Assembly (NCBI GenBank): GCA_007859745.1
Contig: SMLU01000002.1
Location: forward strand, 426,942 to 490,941
Source of the DNA: Phycisphaerae bacterium RAS1
Lineage (GTDB): Bacteria > Planctomycetota > Phycisphaerae > UBA1845 > Fen-1342
Direction: 5' to 3'
Length of the DNA: 64,000 nt
Position numbers and translations under genes: made by a program. This document shows positions 49,979 to 61,325 of this stretch, in pieces. Within the stretch, counting starts at the first letter, position 1; each line of letters opens with the position of its first letter. Below the pieces are notes generated by a model. That model searched no databases, was not told where the DNA came from, and worked only from the letters and a program-made list of their open reading frames with translations.

Positions 49979-50953
49979 CTACGGCACGATGAACGAATCC
50001 GTCTCAACGCCCGGACCAAGCGTTTGAGTCGCCGTGGGAACCATGCCGATCAGCGCTCGGCGAAGGTCGTCGGCCGAATCCTGAAGCGTGTAGATGTTGT
50101 CGTTGTTCACGCCGTAGATGGGTTTCTTGGCGAAATCGACGTGAGCGTCGACGAACAGGATGTTCTGCCCTTCGGTGTCGTGATTGCGGCTGTTGTAGCG
50201 GCGCCACTCGCCGGGGTTGAGAGCCAGCAGGTCATTCAGCGGGCGCGAGGTCCAGTCGGCGGGCGGCTGAGAGGGGCTGCGCGCGTCGCGCGTGGTTCGC
50301 GTGCCGTCGAGTCCGTCGCCGCCGGACGTGTAATACGGGCCCTTGTCGGCGGCGATCACCATGCGAACGTCCAGCTTCGTGGTCGGTTTCGCGGCGGGGC
50401 CGAAGGGCATCTGGTAACCGTAGCTCAGCGAGTTGTAGCCCTTGAAATCGAAGCGCGTCACGCCGGGCTGGCAGCCGACGCTGCCGCCGGTCGAATCGTT
50501 CCGCAGGTTGTCTTCGAGATCGCCTGAGCGGGGGCAAACGAACATCTGCGGCGTGGCCATGCCTGCGGTGACCAGCAGGAAGAGGGACCGGCTGGGATGG
50601 CCGGCGCGCGGGCTGCGGGAGGGGGACGTTGCATCGGTGATCGACAGCGTGGAGCTCGAGCCCATCGTCCCGACCCACGTTACGCCGTGGTCGCCGGGGA
50701 CGCCGGCGCCGGCGAGCGCTTCATAATAATGCTGCGGAAAGCGCTCGTGATTGTCGTTGGCATAGATCGCGAGGGCCTGGCCGATGCCTTGCAGGTTGGA
50801 GGCGCAGACCGCGCGCTTCGCCAGCTCGCGGGCGCGCGAGAACGAGGGCAAGAGGATCGAGATCAGGATCGCGAGCACGATGAGCCAGGTGATCAGATCG
50901 ATGATAGTCAGACCGCGGCGGACGGGGCCGCGCGTGAGCGACGCCGAGGACAT
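49979..50953 (-). CDS. Prepilin-type (DUF1559-like) protein
   Basis: 324 aa from ATG 50953. Basic leader, then RRGLTIIDLITWLIVLAILI, a prepilin-type cleavage and helix where the usual Glu5 is Asp (GLTIIDLI rather than GFTLIELL). After LPSFSRARELAKRAVCASNLQGIGQAL the body is planctomycete pilin-like and the C-terminal signature is NILFVDAHVDFAKKP. Cleaved protein would be anchored in the inner membrane or assembled into a pseudopilus. It precedes family G and B repeats on the 3-prime side. Confidence 0.85.
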   Translation of the reverse strand: MSSASLTRGPVRRGLTIIDLITWLIVLAILISILLPSFSRARELAKRAVCASNLQGIGQALAIYANDNHERFPQHYYEALAGAGVPGDHGVTWVGTMGSSSTLSITDATSPSRSPRAGHPSRSLFLLVTAGMATPQMFVCPRSGDLEDNLRNDSTGGSVGCQPGVTRFDFKGYNSLSYGYQMPFGPAAKPTTKLDVRMVIAADKGPYYTSGGDGLDGTRTTRDARSPSQPPADWTSRPLNDLLALNPGEWRRYNSRNHDTEGQNILFVDAHVDFAKKPIYGVNNDNIYTLQDSADDLRRALIGMVPTATQTLGPGVETDSFIVP

Positions 50954-51066
50954 GTCTACCTCCCCGCGCCAGACGGTGGCGCGTCAAGTGTGCCAATAGA
51001 ATTGTCGTCCCGCCGCCGCCCGCGTCAAGCAAAAAAAACGCCGGCGTCGGTGAGCAAGCGGCAGTT

Positions 51067-51136
51067 TGGGGGACCGGCCTCTGGCCGGTCTCGTACTCGC
51101 CGAAGTGGCAGAGACCGGCCAGTGGCCGGTCCTCCA
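51067..51136. repeat. Palindromic repeat family G, copy 2
   Basis: GGGGGACCGGCCTCTGGCCG GTCTCG and GAGACCGGCCAGTGGCCGGT CC in the 249-bp divergent gap 50954-51202. Confidence 0.85.
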
Positions 51137-51202
51137 ATCGGACGCGCGACGCAGCGGCCTGCGCCGATTGCGGGCGGCGCGCGGCTGCCTTAGCCTATCA
51201 GC

Positions 51203-52072
51203 GTGGACGCGGTTGCAGGAGAATCGAACCCCGGCTCGGCGTGGCGGCGGCGGATGATGCCGCTGGCGTCGGTCGCCCTGCTCTGGGCGGCGCTGCACTA
51301 CGCCGTCGATGGGCTGTTTTCACGATCCGCGATCACGCCGCCGACTCTCGCGGCGTCGCCGTTGGCGCTGCTTCTAGCCGGCGTGCTGGTGGTGGTTGGG
51401 GTGCGCGTGCTGAGCGTGGCTGGTGCGACGGGCGGGCCGGGGACGAGTCTGGCGGTGGCCGGCGCGGCGCTGGGATTGTGGGCGGCATCGGGCGGGACGA
51501 TCGACGACTGGCTGATCGGGCAGAATGAGAAGCCGGTCGGACAACGCGGCAGCGCGTACTTGGCGCTTCTGGGCGATTACGTGCTGCTGGCCGCGATCGG
51601 CGCCGCGATTCTCGGGCGTGCGGCGCTGCCGCGGCGGCGCGACGCGACGGCGATCGTTGATCGGACGCGAAAGCCGCCGAACCACGCAGCGGCGGTGTTG
51701 CTGGCGGTTGTGTTGGCGCTCGGGTTGCTGCTGATCCTGACCGGGCCGATTGCCGCTCGGACGCTGCGCGGGCAGGTGTACTTTGCGACGTTTGTGGCGG
51801 TCGGGTTGGGGGCGCTGGCGGTGCGGAAGACCATGCACCTCCACGACGCGGCCGGATTCTGGCTGACGCCGATTCTGGTCGGCGTGATCGGGGTGGCGGC
51901 GGCGGCGATCAAGCCCGATCTGATGATTCCGGCCGGCTATAATCACCTGAATATGCTGCCGGCCTGGGGGCCTGTGCGCCCGCTGCCGATCGAGTTGGTG
52001 TCGGTCGGGTGGGTTGCGCTGGGTTGGGCCACGTCCGGGCCGGCGGAGCCACACACGTCTCGCGCGAACTGA
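51203..52072 (+). CDS. Hypothetical polytopic membrane protein
   Basis: 289 aa from GTG 51203 (ATG 51254 is an equally possible start). About seven hydrophobic helices are visible, such as MPLASVALLWAALHYAV, LALLLAGVLVVVGVRVL, YVLLAAIGAAILG, AVLLAVVLALGLLLIL, VYFATFVAVGLGALAV and FWLTPILVGVIGVAAAA, with a basic cytoplasmic loop (RRRDATAIVDRTRK). No family recognised. A small gene follows 11 bp downstream. Confidence 0.6.
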   Translation: MDAVAGESNPGSAWRRRMMPLASVALLWAALHYAVDGLFSRSAITPPTLAASPLALLLAGVLVVVGVRVLSVAGATGGPGTSLAVAGAALGLWAASGGTIDDWLIGQNEKPVGQRGSAYLALLGDYVLLAAIGAAILGRAALPRRRDATAIVDRTRKPPNHAAAVLLAVVLALGLLLILTGPIAARTLRGQVYFATFVAVGLGALAVRKTMHLHDAAGFWLTPILVGVIGVAAAAIKPDLMIPAGYNHLNMLPAWGPVRPLPIELVSVGWVALGWATSGPAEPHTSRAN

Positions 52073-52083
52073 CCGGAGCGACG

Positions 52084-52284
52084 ATGCGCCTCCTCCGTTT
52101 CAAGCGCTCACAGGAAGAGTGGGACGAGCTGCGTGCCCGCATGCTCGCGGAGACCGAGCTGTTCATCACAGAATGCCTGCGTCATCCGGAGCTGGCGGTG
52201 CGCATTCCGGTGATCCAGTCCGGGCGGGGGAAATTTCCACCGTCGATGGCGGAGGCGTTCTGGGAGCCGGTTCTGAACGACTGA
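52084..52284 (+). CDS. Small conserved-looking hypothetical protein
   Basis: 66 aa from ATG 52084, 11 bp after the membrane-protein stop. Sequence is amphipathic and helical (RSQEEWDELRARMLAETELF) and ends in PPSMAEAFWEPVLND. Unknown function; probably co-transcribed with the membrane protein. Confidence 0.55.
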   Translation: MRLLRFKRSQEEWDELRARMLAETELFITECLRHPELAVRIPVIQSGRGKFPPSMAEAFWEPVLND

Positions 52285-52405
52285 CGGCGCCGGGTGCCGC
52301 AGACCCGCGCTGGTTGTCACTGGCGGCTTGCCCGCCAGTGCCGCGGGGCGGTGAGTATCCGGTTTTCAGAACGCGAAGCGCAAGCGAACACTCGCGCCGG
52401 CAACG

Positions 52406-52636
52406 CTACATCGGCGTTTTCAGCCCCATGGCCCGTGCGACGCACCAGCCGCGGCGGGCTTCAAACAACATGAATGCGCCGAGACATACCAGCAGCGCGC
52501 CGCCGGCGTACCACGTCCAGCCGCCGCCGAACAGGACCACCCGCACGATCAGCCCGACTCCGCCGGCGGCGAAAACGGCCCCGGTCACGCCGCGCGCCAC
52601 GCGGCCGCGGCGATCGATGTTGCAGGTAAGTGCCAT
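52406..52636 (-). CDS. DUF2892/YgaP-like two-helix membrane protein
   Basis: 76 aa. Pattern of a short N-terminus (MALTCNIDRRGRVARGVTGA), first helix, second helix (WYAGGALLVCLGAFMLFEA) and the closing RRGWCVARAMGLKTP with conserved Cys matches the DUF2892 family. Function unknown. A family K-like fragment (CAGAACGCGAAGCGCAAGCGA) lies just downstream at about 52368. Confidence 0.65.
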   Translation of the reverse strand: MALTCNIDRRGRVARGVTGAVFAAGGVGLIVRVVLFGGGWTWYAGGALLVCLGAFMLFEARRGWCVARAMGLKTPM

Positions 52637-52671
52637 ACACGGATTGTAGCGCAGCGGTTGATGTACGGCGT

Positions 52672-53580
52672 CTACTGTCCGACGGTGATCGTGAACTCCT
52701 TCGTGACGACGACGTTGTCCGGCGTGGCGACGATCATCGTCAGCTTGAGCGGTCCGGGCTTGACGTTCCGCACCAGGCTGATTTCGAAGCGGCCATCTTC
52801 CTCGGGGGTTCGTTGTCGCGCGCCCAGGCCGCGGCCGCTGAAGTCGCCGCCGGGAACGAGAATCCTCGGGTTCGATTTTCCGTCGGGGAGAGTGCCGTTG
52901 CTGGCGCGGTCGTTTTGCTCGCCCCGCACCTTGATCCGCAGGTTCTGAACGTCGCCCAGCCCGCGGAACTCAGGGGTGACTCTGAACGTCTTGCCCCACT
53001 TGGCGCGCTCCTCCGACGAAAATGTGATGGTCTCCGGTGCCGAGATCGAGACTATTTCCGGCGGCGGGTCGAACGTGCCGAGCGGGGCGAACTGCCGATT
53101 GTCCCGTAGCAGGGCGTCGATCTGCCGGGCTAGGGCGACGACTTGGGCGGGATCGCCTCGCTTCCACAGGTCAATAACGACATTCTTGCGGCGCCACGTG
53201 AACGACGCGCATGGTGAGCCCGACTGACTCCCGTCGTCAGACCCCCAGACCATTTCTTCGCCGATCGGGTCGTCTGGCGGCGGCGGAAGGCCGACCGCGA
53301 CAAGATCTCGAACGCGACGGAGCGATCGCTGGGCACCCGCGACCGATGTGTATGCAGCCAAGCCAAACCTATCGCCACCCTCACCGGGAAGCACGTAACC
53401 GACCGATGCGCAGCCATCGGCGCCTCCAAACGAGACCCGCTCGACCTGAAGCTGAAGTTGCGCGCAAAGAACTTCGTGGCGCAAGGCCGTGTAGAGCTCA
53501 TCAGCGGACGCGGTTTGAGAGATTGCGGCGCATATGATGGCGCAAGCCCATGGTCCGATTCGATTGTAGTGCAATATCAT
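52672..53580 (-). CDS. Secreted hypothetical protein
   Basis: 302 aa from ATG 53580. Signal peptide IGPWACAIICAAISQTASA (cleavage near 26). The mature part has CASVGYVLPGEGG and then ASFTWRRKNVVIDLWKRGDP, and a C-terminal half (about 170-302) of short strands resembling an Ig-like or C2-like sandwich (ETITFSSEERAKWGKTFRV, LVRNVKPGPLKLTMIVATPD). No family recognised. It precedes the TSP3 gene on the other side with 29 bp between stop and start. Confidence 0.65.
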   Translation of the reverse strand: MILHYNRIGPWACAIICAAISQTASADELYTALRHEVLCAQLQLQVERVSFGGADGCASVGYVLPGEGGDRFGLAAYTSVAGAQRSLRRVRDLVAVGLPPPPDDPIGEEMVWGSDDGSQSGSPCASFTWRRKNVVIDLWKRGDPAQVVALARQIDALLRDNRQFAPLGTFDPPPEIVSISAPETITFSSEERAKWGKTFRVTPEFRGLGDVQNLRIKVRGEQNDRASNGTLPDGKSNPRILVPGGDFSGRGLGARQRTPEEDGRFEISLVRNVKPGPLKLTMIVATPDNVVVTKEFTITVGQ

Positions 53581-53609
53581 CTTGTTCTCCGTCGCGTTTC
53601 ACGCGCGTG

Positions 53610-56054
<2,445 letters not shown>

Positions 56055-56146
56055 TCTGATCCCCTGCGTGTTGCGTCAGGTTCTGCCTGACGTCCTAGAT
56101 AAGCGTATCGTCGCGGCACAGGGCGCGTCAATGCGGCACTGCCTGT

Positions 56147-56176
56147 CAACCCGCCGCTTGGCGCGGCGGGTTCGGA
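56147..56176. repeat. Palindromic repeat family B, single copy
   Basis: CAACCCGCCGCTTGGCGCGG CGGGTTCGGA in the 266-bp divergent gap between the TSP3 protein and the subtilisin gene. Confidence 0.85.
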
Positions 56177-56320
56177 CGGACCGCCGACCCGGCCGTGAGC
56201 CGAATTTCGGGAGCGCAAACCACGCCCATAAAGGGTAGAATTCACAGATCGCCCGTCCAGAGGCGGACGGATGCTGGGATGCTGTTTGGACACCTCTTTT
56301 TCAGGACGCTGGGAGCGATC

Positions 56321-58507
56321 ATGAGAGGCACGACACGGATTTTGCGCGCACTGCTCGCGGGACTGGGCACGGCGGGCGTCGCGGCGGCACAGACGGTTGG
56401 CATCGGCCCGGATGCCGATTCCAAGACGCACCTTTACTTGCAGGCTGCCACGGTCGATACGCAGGCCGTGGCGGACGCTCGGCTGGATCGGGCGGCGTTT
56501 GATGCCGGCAAGCGGTTCGTCGTTCAGCTCGATGGGCCGATGACGCCGCAGCGGCGGGCGGAGCTGGAGGCGGCGGGCGTTCGGCTGGGCGATTACCTGC
56601 CGACGAACGCGTATCTCGCGACGCTGGACCAAACGACGCCGGCCGCGATGAGCGCGATCGGCTCGGTGCAGTGGGTGGGTGAGTACCAGGATGCGTGGAA
56701 GATCAGCCCGGCAATCGGAAATCGCGATGTTCCGTTCCAGACGCCGGAGCGGATGGCGCTGGCGGGCAAGGGGCTGGTGCAGCTTGCGGTGACGCTGTTC
56801 GAGGATGAAGACCTCGCGGCGGCGATGGGGCGGGTTGAGACGCTGGGCGCGACGGTGCTGGACGGCGACTACGTCGGCACGCAAGGCGTGATGACGATCG
56901 TCGGCAATTCGCTGTTGCTGCCTGCGCTGTCACATGAGCCGGCGGTGCAGTTCATCGAGGAATCGCCCGAAATCACGCTCCGCAACAGCACGAATCGCTG
57001 GATCGTGCAGAGCAACATCAACGGCGTGACGCCTTTCTACACGAACGGGATTCGCGGGCTGGGGCAGGTGATGGGGCTGATGGACGGCCGTGTCGACCGC
57101 AATCACTGCTCTTTCCTGGACTCGGCAAACCCGATCGGTCCGCTGCATCGCAAGATTCTGGCCTACAACGCCACCGCCGGGGCCGATTCGCACGGAACGC
57201 ACACGGCCGGCACGGGCATCGGCGACAGCGGGACGAACAACGACCTGCGCGGCGTGGCGTACGAGGGAAAGCTGGTCTTCGCGACGATCCCGTCGTTCAC
57301 CGAAGTGGCGATGAACAATGCATTGATTCTGCACCACAACCAGGGCGGCCGGCTGCACAGCAACAGTTGGGGCAACGACGGCACGACCGCGTACGACGGT
57401 TTGTGCCGCGGGATCGACCTGTTCAGCTACAACAACGAAACCAGCCTGGTGCTTTTCGCGGTGACGAACACCTCGACCCTCAAAAACCCCGAGAACGCGA
57501 AGAATCTGCTGGCGGTCGGCGCGTCGCAGGATACGCCGAACCAGGCCAATTTCTGCTCCGGCGGCAGCGGTCCGACATCCGACCAGCGGCGCAAGCCGGA
57601 GATTTACGCGCCGGGTTGCAGCACGATTTCGGCGTCGTCGGGGACCGCGTGCAGCACGCGCTCGATGACCGGCACGTCGATGGCCTGCCCTGCCGTCACC
57701 GGCGCGGGGCTTCTGGTGCGGCAGTACTACACGGACGGCTATTACCCGAGCGGCGCGGCGGTCGCCGAAGATCGCTTCACGCCGTCGGCGGCGCTCGTGA
57801 AAGCGACGCTGCTGAACTCCGCCACGGACATGACGGGCATCGCGGGTTTCCCGAGCAACCAGGAAGGCTGGGGCCGGGTGCTGTGCGACAACGCGGCGTA
57901 CTTCGTCGGCGACGCGCGGAAGCTGATCGTGCGCGACGTATTCAACGCGAGCGGGTTCACGACGGGTCAGATGACGGAAGTGCCCGTGACCGTGGGCGCC
58001 GCGGTGATGTCGCTCAAGGTGACGCTGGTCTGGACCGAGCCGCCGGCCGCTGCGGGCGCGGGCAGTGCCGCGATCAACAATCTCGATCTCGAAGTGGTCG
58101 CGCCCGGTGCGACGCTCTACCGCGGCAACGTCTTTGCCAGCGGGCAGTCAACGACCGGCGGAACGGGCGATCTGCGGAACAACGTCGAGCAGGTGCTGCT
58201 CAATACGCCGGCGGCGGGCGACTGGATCGTGCGGGTCAAAGCCACCGCCGTCAACCAGGGGACGCAGGGTTACGCGCTGGTGATCACCGGCGACGTGGCG
58301 GAGTTCGACCCGGTGTTGCTGGGCGATTCGAACTGCGACGGGGTGGTCGACATTCTGGACATCAACGCCTTCACGCTGGCGATAGCCGATCCGCTCACGT
58401 ATGAACTGACCTACCCCGGCTGCGGTTTGGCGAACAGCGACATGAATGGCGACGGGACAGTCGACATTCTGGACATCTCGGCGTTTGTCGCCCTGCTGGG
58501 GCTTTAG
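56321..58507 (+). CDS. Secreted subtilisin-like (S8) protease with dockerin tail
   Basis: 728 aa from ATG 56321 (GGGAG 5 bases upstream). Signal peptide RALLAGLGTAGVAAA (cleavage near 24). Propeptide-like region to about 220. Catalytic triad: Asp 255 (GLMDGRVDRNH), His 291 (DSHGTHTAGTG), Ser 453 (GTSMACPAVTG). After the protease comes a P-like beta-sandwich (about 540-670) and the dockerin tail: GDSNCDGVVDILDINAF, DMNGDGTVDILDISAF, a variant of the LDINPF phrase. It should be exported and surface-attached; specificity unknown. Confidence 0.92.
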   Translation: MRGTTRILRALLAGLGTAGVAAAQTVGIGPDADSKTHLYLQAATVDTQAVADARLDRAAFDAGKRFVVQLDGPMTPQRRAELEAAGVRLGDYLPTNAYLATLDQTTPAAMSAIGSVQWVGEYQDAWKISPAIGNRDVPFQTPERMALAGKGLVQLAVTLFEDEDLAAAMGRVETLGATVLDGDYVGTQGVMTIVGNSLLLPALSHEPAVQFIEESPEITLRNSTNRWIVQSNINGVTPFYTNGIRGLGQVMGLMDGRVDRNHCSFLDSANPIGPLHRKILAYNATAGADSHGTHTAGTGIGDSGTNNDLRGVAYEGKLVFATIPSFTEVAMNNALILHHNQGGRLHSNSWGNDGTTAYDGLCRGIDLFSYNNETSLVLFAVTNTSTLKNPENAKNLLAVGASQDTPNQANFCSGGSGPTSDQRRKPEIYAPGCSTISASSGTACSTRSMTGTSMACPAVTGAGLLVRQYYTDGYYPSGAAVAEDRFTPSAALVKATLLNSATDMTGIAGFPSNQEGWGRVLCDNAAYFVGDARKLIVRDVFNASGFTTGQMTEVPVTVGAAVMSLKVTLVWTEPPAAAGAGSAAINNLDLEVVAPGATLYRGNVFASGQSTTGGTGDLRNNVEQVLLNTPAAGDWIVRVKATAVNQGTQGYALVITGDVAEFDPVLLGDSNCDGVVDILDINAFTLAIADPLTYELTYPGCGLANSDMNGDGTVDILDISAFVALLGL

Positions 58508-58540
58508 GAGTTCGTGTTCCGTCACGCGGTGGTTTTCCGT

Positions 58541-58593
58541 GGGGAGCATCGGCGTCCCGCCGGTGCGCACCGGCGAGGCGCCGATGCTCCCCG
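58541..58593. repeat. Palindromic repeat family E, copy 3
   Basis: GGGGAGCATCGGCGTCCCGC CGGTGC and GCACCGGCGAGGCGCCGATG CTCCCC, between the convergent subtilisin (stop 58507) and tsaD (stop 58616) genes. Confidence 0.85.
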
Positions 58594-58615
58594 AAACGGA
58601 GCGCGCGACCAGGCG

Positions 58616-59650
58616 TTAGCTTCTTTCTTGGCGCCGCAGGCCGGCGCGGACTTCGATCGAGAGGTCGGCGACGTCTCTCGCCTGCAACTGCCGGTAGCCA
58701 AGTGCGGCGATCATGGCGGCGTTGTCGGTGCAGAATTCCATGGGAGTGAGGTGCAGCGTGATGTTGCCGGCGGCGCACGCCGCCGACAGCTCGCGCCGCA
58801 GGGCCGAGTTTGCCGCGACGCCTCCGCCGACGGCGACATTCCGCACGCCGGTTTGCTCGGCTGCGGCGATCGTCTTTGCCGTCAGGGTCTCCACCAATGC
58901 CTGCTGAAAGCTGGCGGCGATATCCGCCAGTTGCTGCCGCGACAGGTGCGCGACCGAGCCGTACTTCCGGCCGCTGCCGTAGACATGGTACAGCACCGCG
59001 GTCTTCAGCCCGCTGAATGAGAAGTCGAGGTGCGGTTCGTTGATCCAGGTGCGCGGGAAGCGGATGGCGCGCGGGTTGCCGCTGGCGGCTAGCTTGTCGA
59101 TCAGTGGCCCGCCGGGGTAGCCCAGTTCGAGGATCGCCGCAACTTTGTCGAACGCCTCGCCGGCGGCGTCGTCGTGCGTCTGGCCGAGCAGCTCGACGTC
59201 GAGAAAGTCGCGCACGAGGTACAGCGACGTATGGCCGCCGCTGACCACCAGAACGACCGCCGGCCAGGGAGGCGGATCGGCGGCGAGCGCGGCGCTGACG
59301 GCGTGGGCGTGAATGTGATCGACGGCGACGAGCGGCAGCGCTTGCGTCAGGCAGATGGTTTTCGCGGCGGTCAGCCCAATGAGCAGTGAGCCGACGAGGC
59401 CGGGGCCGATGGTGACCGCCACCGCGTCGAGATCGACGAAGCGAACCGCGGCAATTCGAATCGCCTCCTCGATGATCGGGCGAATCTGCTCAACGTGGGC
59501 GCGGGCGGCGATTTCTGGCACGATGCCGGCGTAGCGGGCGTGCAAGCTGGCCTGCGAGCTGACGACGTTCGAAAGGACCTCGCGCCCATCGACGACGACG
59601 GCGGCGGAGGTTTCGTCGCAGGACGTTTCGATGCCGAGGATCAGGGTCAC
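58616..59650 (-). CDS. tsaD: tRNA N6-adenosine threonylcarbamoyltransferase
   Basis: 344 aa from GTG 59650. Universal enzyme adding threonylcarbamoyl to A37 of ANN-decoding tRNAs. Motifs: LGIETSCDETSAAVV at the N-terminus, the Fe-binding HIHAH at 112-116, VSGGHTSLYLV, GEAFDKVAAILELGYPGGP and VGGGVAANSALR. All expected residues are present; length is normal. A housekeeping gene in a repeat-rich setting. Confidence 0.97.
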   Translation of the reverse strand: MTLILGIETSCDETSAAVVVDGREVLSNVVSSQASLHARYAGIVPEIAARAHVEQIRPIIEEAIRIAAVRFVDLDAVAVTIGPGLVGSLLIGLTAAKTICLTQALPLVAVDHIHAHAVSAALAADPPPWPAVVLVVSGGHTSLYLVRDFLDVELLGQTHDDAAGEAFDKVAAILELGYPGGPLIDKLAASGNPRAIRFPRTWINEPHLDFSFSGLKTAVLYHVYGSGRKYGSVAHLSRQQLADIAASFQQALVETLTAKTIAAAEQTGVRNVAVGGGVAANSALRRELSAACAAGNITLHLTPMEFCTDNAAMIAALGYRQLQARDVADLSIEVRAGLRRQERS

Positions 59651-60218
59651 AACTGCGTAGCGTAGCCGACGCGGGCAGCCGGCAGGGACGCTAGTACCTC
59701 GTCACGGTCCTCTTTTCGGGGAGCATCGGCGTCTCGCCGGTGCGTACCGAGCACCGGCGGGACGCAGATGCTCCCCGAATTAGCGATTTTTTTTCGGCGG
59801 GAAGTTGACCTCAGACTAGGTGCGTTCCTAGAAGTAAGTGTCGGGCAGGCGCGACGGACGTAGCCCGAGTGCGTTGAAATGATGCTCGCCAACGCTGGCA
59901 AGCAGAACATAAACGGCCGTGACGGCGAGATTTACGATCGCCGCGGCTGAAACGGACTCCTCCCTCTTTCCCCCCACCGGCCCTGCGGGTAATGGACCGC
60001 AAGGCAGGAAGTGACGCTCGAACGCTTCAAAAGCATCAACGCGAGAGCCGACGCTGTCCTGGAACAGCAGCGTCGGCTCCGTTGATTTTGGGTGACGATC
60101 AGAATCAGAACGCGAAGCGCCAGCGAGCGCCCGCCGCGGCACGCGCTCGCTTGCGCTTCGCGTTCCGATTCGTGGCTGCGAGAGCTCCCGTGGCGCATCG
60201 CTCTCACACGGTCTTGGC
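59651..60218. other. 568-bp gap with several palindromes
   Basis: Contains family E at 59718-59777 (GGGGAGCATCGGCGTCTCGC CGGTGCG with inverted partner), a hairpin at about 60046-60081 (GAGCCGACGCTGT...ACAGCAGCGTCGGCTC) and family K at 60106-60169 (CAGAACGCGAAGCGCCAGCG...CGCTTGCGCTTCGCGTTCCG). A short minus-strand frame around 59828-60142 has a hydrophobic stretch but no support as a gene. Confidence 0.7.
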
Positions 60219-61106
60219 TCAGCGGTACGCGCGGATCATCCCTTGCGTGCCCAGCTCCCCACCACCGGGCAATTGTTCAACGCGCCCGAACCGCTCCTGC
60301 GCCAGAGCCACGCCGGGCAGGTTGATTCCGAGTTTCGCCGCCGCCTCCTGTACGATTCGCAAGTCCTTCTGAATGAGCTTGATCGTGAACGCGGGCTTCA
60401 GGTCGTCGGCGACGATCCTGGGGCCGAGGTTCGCCAGCGCCCAGGACCCGCCGGCCCCGCTCGACAGTACATCAATCGCCGCTGTCAGTTCGAGTCCGCT
60501 GCGCTGCGCCAGCGTCAGCGCCTCGCAAACGGCGATCATGTTCACGCCGCACAGAACCTGGTTGCAGGCCTTCAGCGTCTGGCCGCTGCCGCTGTCGCCG
60601 ACGCGGACGAGCTTGCGGCCGAGGCAATCGAGGATCGGCCGCACGCGCTCGAAGGCCGCGGCGTCGCCGCCGACCATGATGGTGAGGGTGGCGTTTCGCG
60701 CGCCGACGTCGCCGCCGGTAACCGGTGCGTCCAGGAGCTGAATGCCGCGGTCGCCAAGCCGGCTTGCGAAGCGGCGCGTCGCTTCGGGGCTGATGGTGCT
60801 GAAATCGATGACGATCGCGCCGGGCCGCAGCGCGTCGGCCGCGGCGCGGCGGTGCGCGTCATGGGCGAAGAGCACCTGCTCGACGTCCGGCGTGTCGGTG
60901 ACGCAGATGCAAAGCACGTCGCAGCCCGCCGCGGTTTCGGCGGGCGACTCGCACCAGGCGGCGCCGGCGCGGAGCAGCGGCTCGGCCCGGGCACGCGTGC
61001 GCGAGTGCACGGCAAGGCGATGCCCGGCCCGAAGCAAGTGTCCGGCCATCGGCGCGCCCATGATTCCCAATCCGATGAAACCGATCGATCGCGGCGCGGG
61101 TGTCAT
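60219..61106 (-). CDS. Beta-hydroxyacid dehydrogenase (tartronate semialdehyde reductase/HIBADH family)
   Basis: 295 aa from ATG 61106. Rossmann NAD(P)-binding motif FIGLGIMGAPMAGHL, catalytic region DFSTISPEATR, the family phrase DAPVTGGDVGARNATLTIMV and the catalytic Lys in GQTLKACNQVL. Members reduce tartronate semialdehyde to glycerate or oxidise 3-hydroxyisobutyrate; residues do not decide between them. Glycerate kinase at 46492 would fit the first, but not adjacent. Confidence 0.9.
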   Translation of the reverse strand: MTPAPRSIGFIGLGIMGAPMAGHLLRAGHRLAVHSRTRARAEPLLRAGAAWCESPAETAAGCDVLCICVTDTPDVEQVLFAHDAHRRAAADALRPGAIVIDFSTISPEATRRFASRLGDRGIQLLDAPVTGGDVGARNATLTIMVGGDAAAFERVRPILDCLGRKLVRVGDSGSGQTLKACNQVLCGVNMIAVCEALTLAQRSGLELTAAIDVLSSGAGGSWALANLGPRIVADDLKPAFTIKLIQKDLRIVQEAAAKLGINLPGVALAQERFGRVEQLPGGGELGTQGMIRAYR

Positions 61107-61163
61107 GGTCGCAAGCTATCCCCGCGTCACAGGGTTGCCAAGCGGCGCGATATACTCGGTCTC

Positions 61164-61314
61164 CTGGGTGGAACGGGCATCTTGCCCGTTTCCAGCTCGC
61201 CCGTTCCGGGTGCATCACGAACGGGCAAGATGCCCGTTCCACCCGAAAATCTCTCGGGCTCAGACGCCCATCCCACCCAGAGACGACGGACGGGCGAGAC
61301 GCCCGTCCCACCCA
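61164..61314. repeat. Family C palindromes, long array
   Basis: Copies of GGAACGGGCATCTTGCCCGT TCC and GACGGGCGAGACGCCCGTCC C in both orientations in the divergent gap between 61106 and 61326. Confidence 0.85.
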
Positions 61315-61325
61315 AGGCGCGTCGC

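Noticed and set aside
59828-60142. Minus-strand 104-codon frame with a hydrophobic stretch
   Set aside because: No ribosome site, Arg-rich start overlapping a family K palindrome and no recognisable protein pattern.
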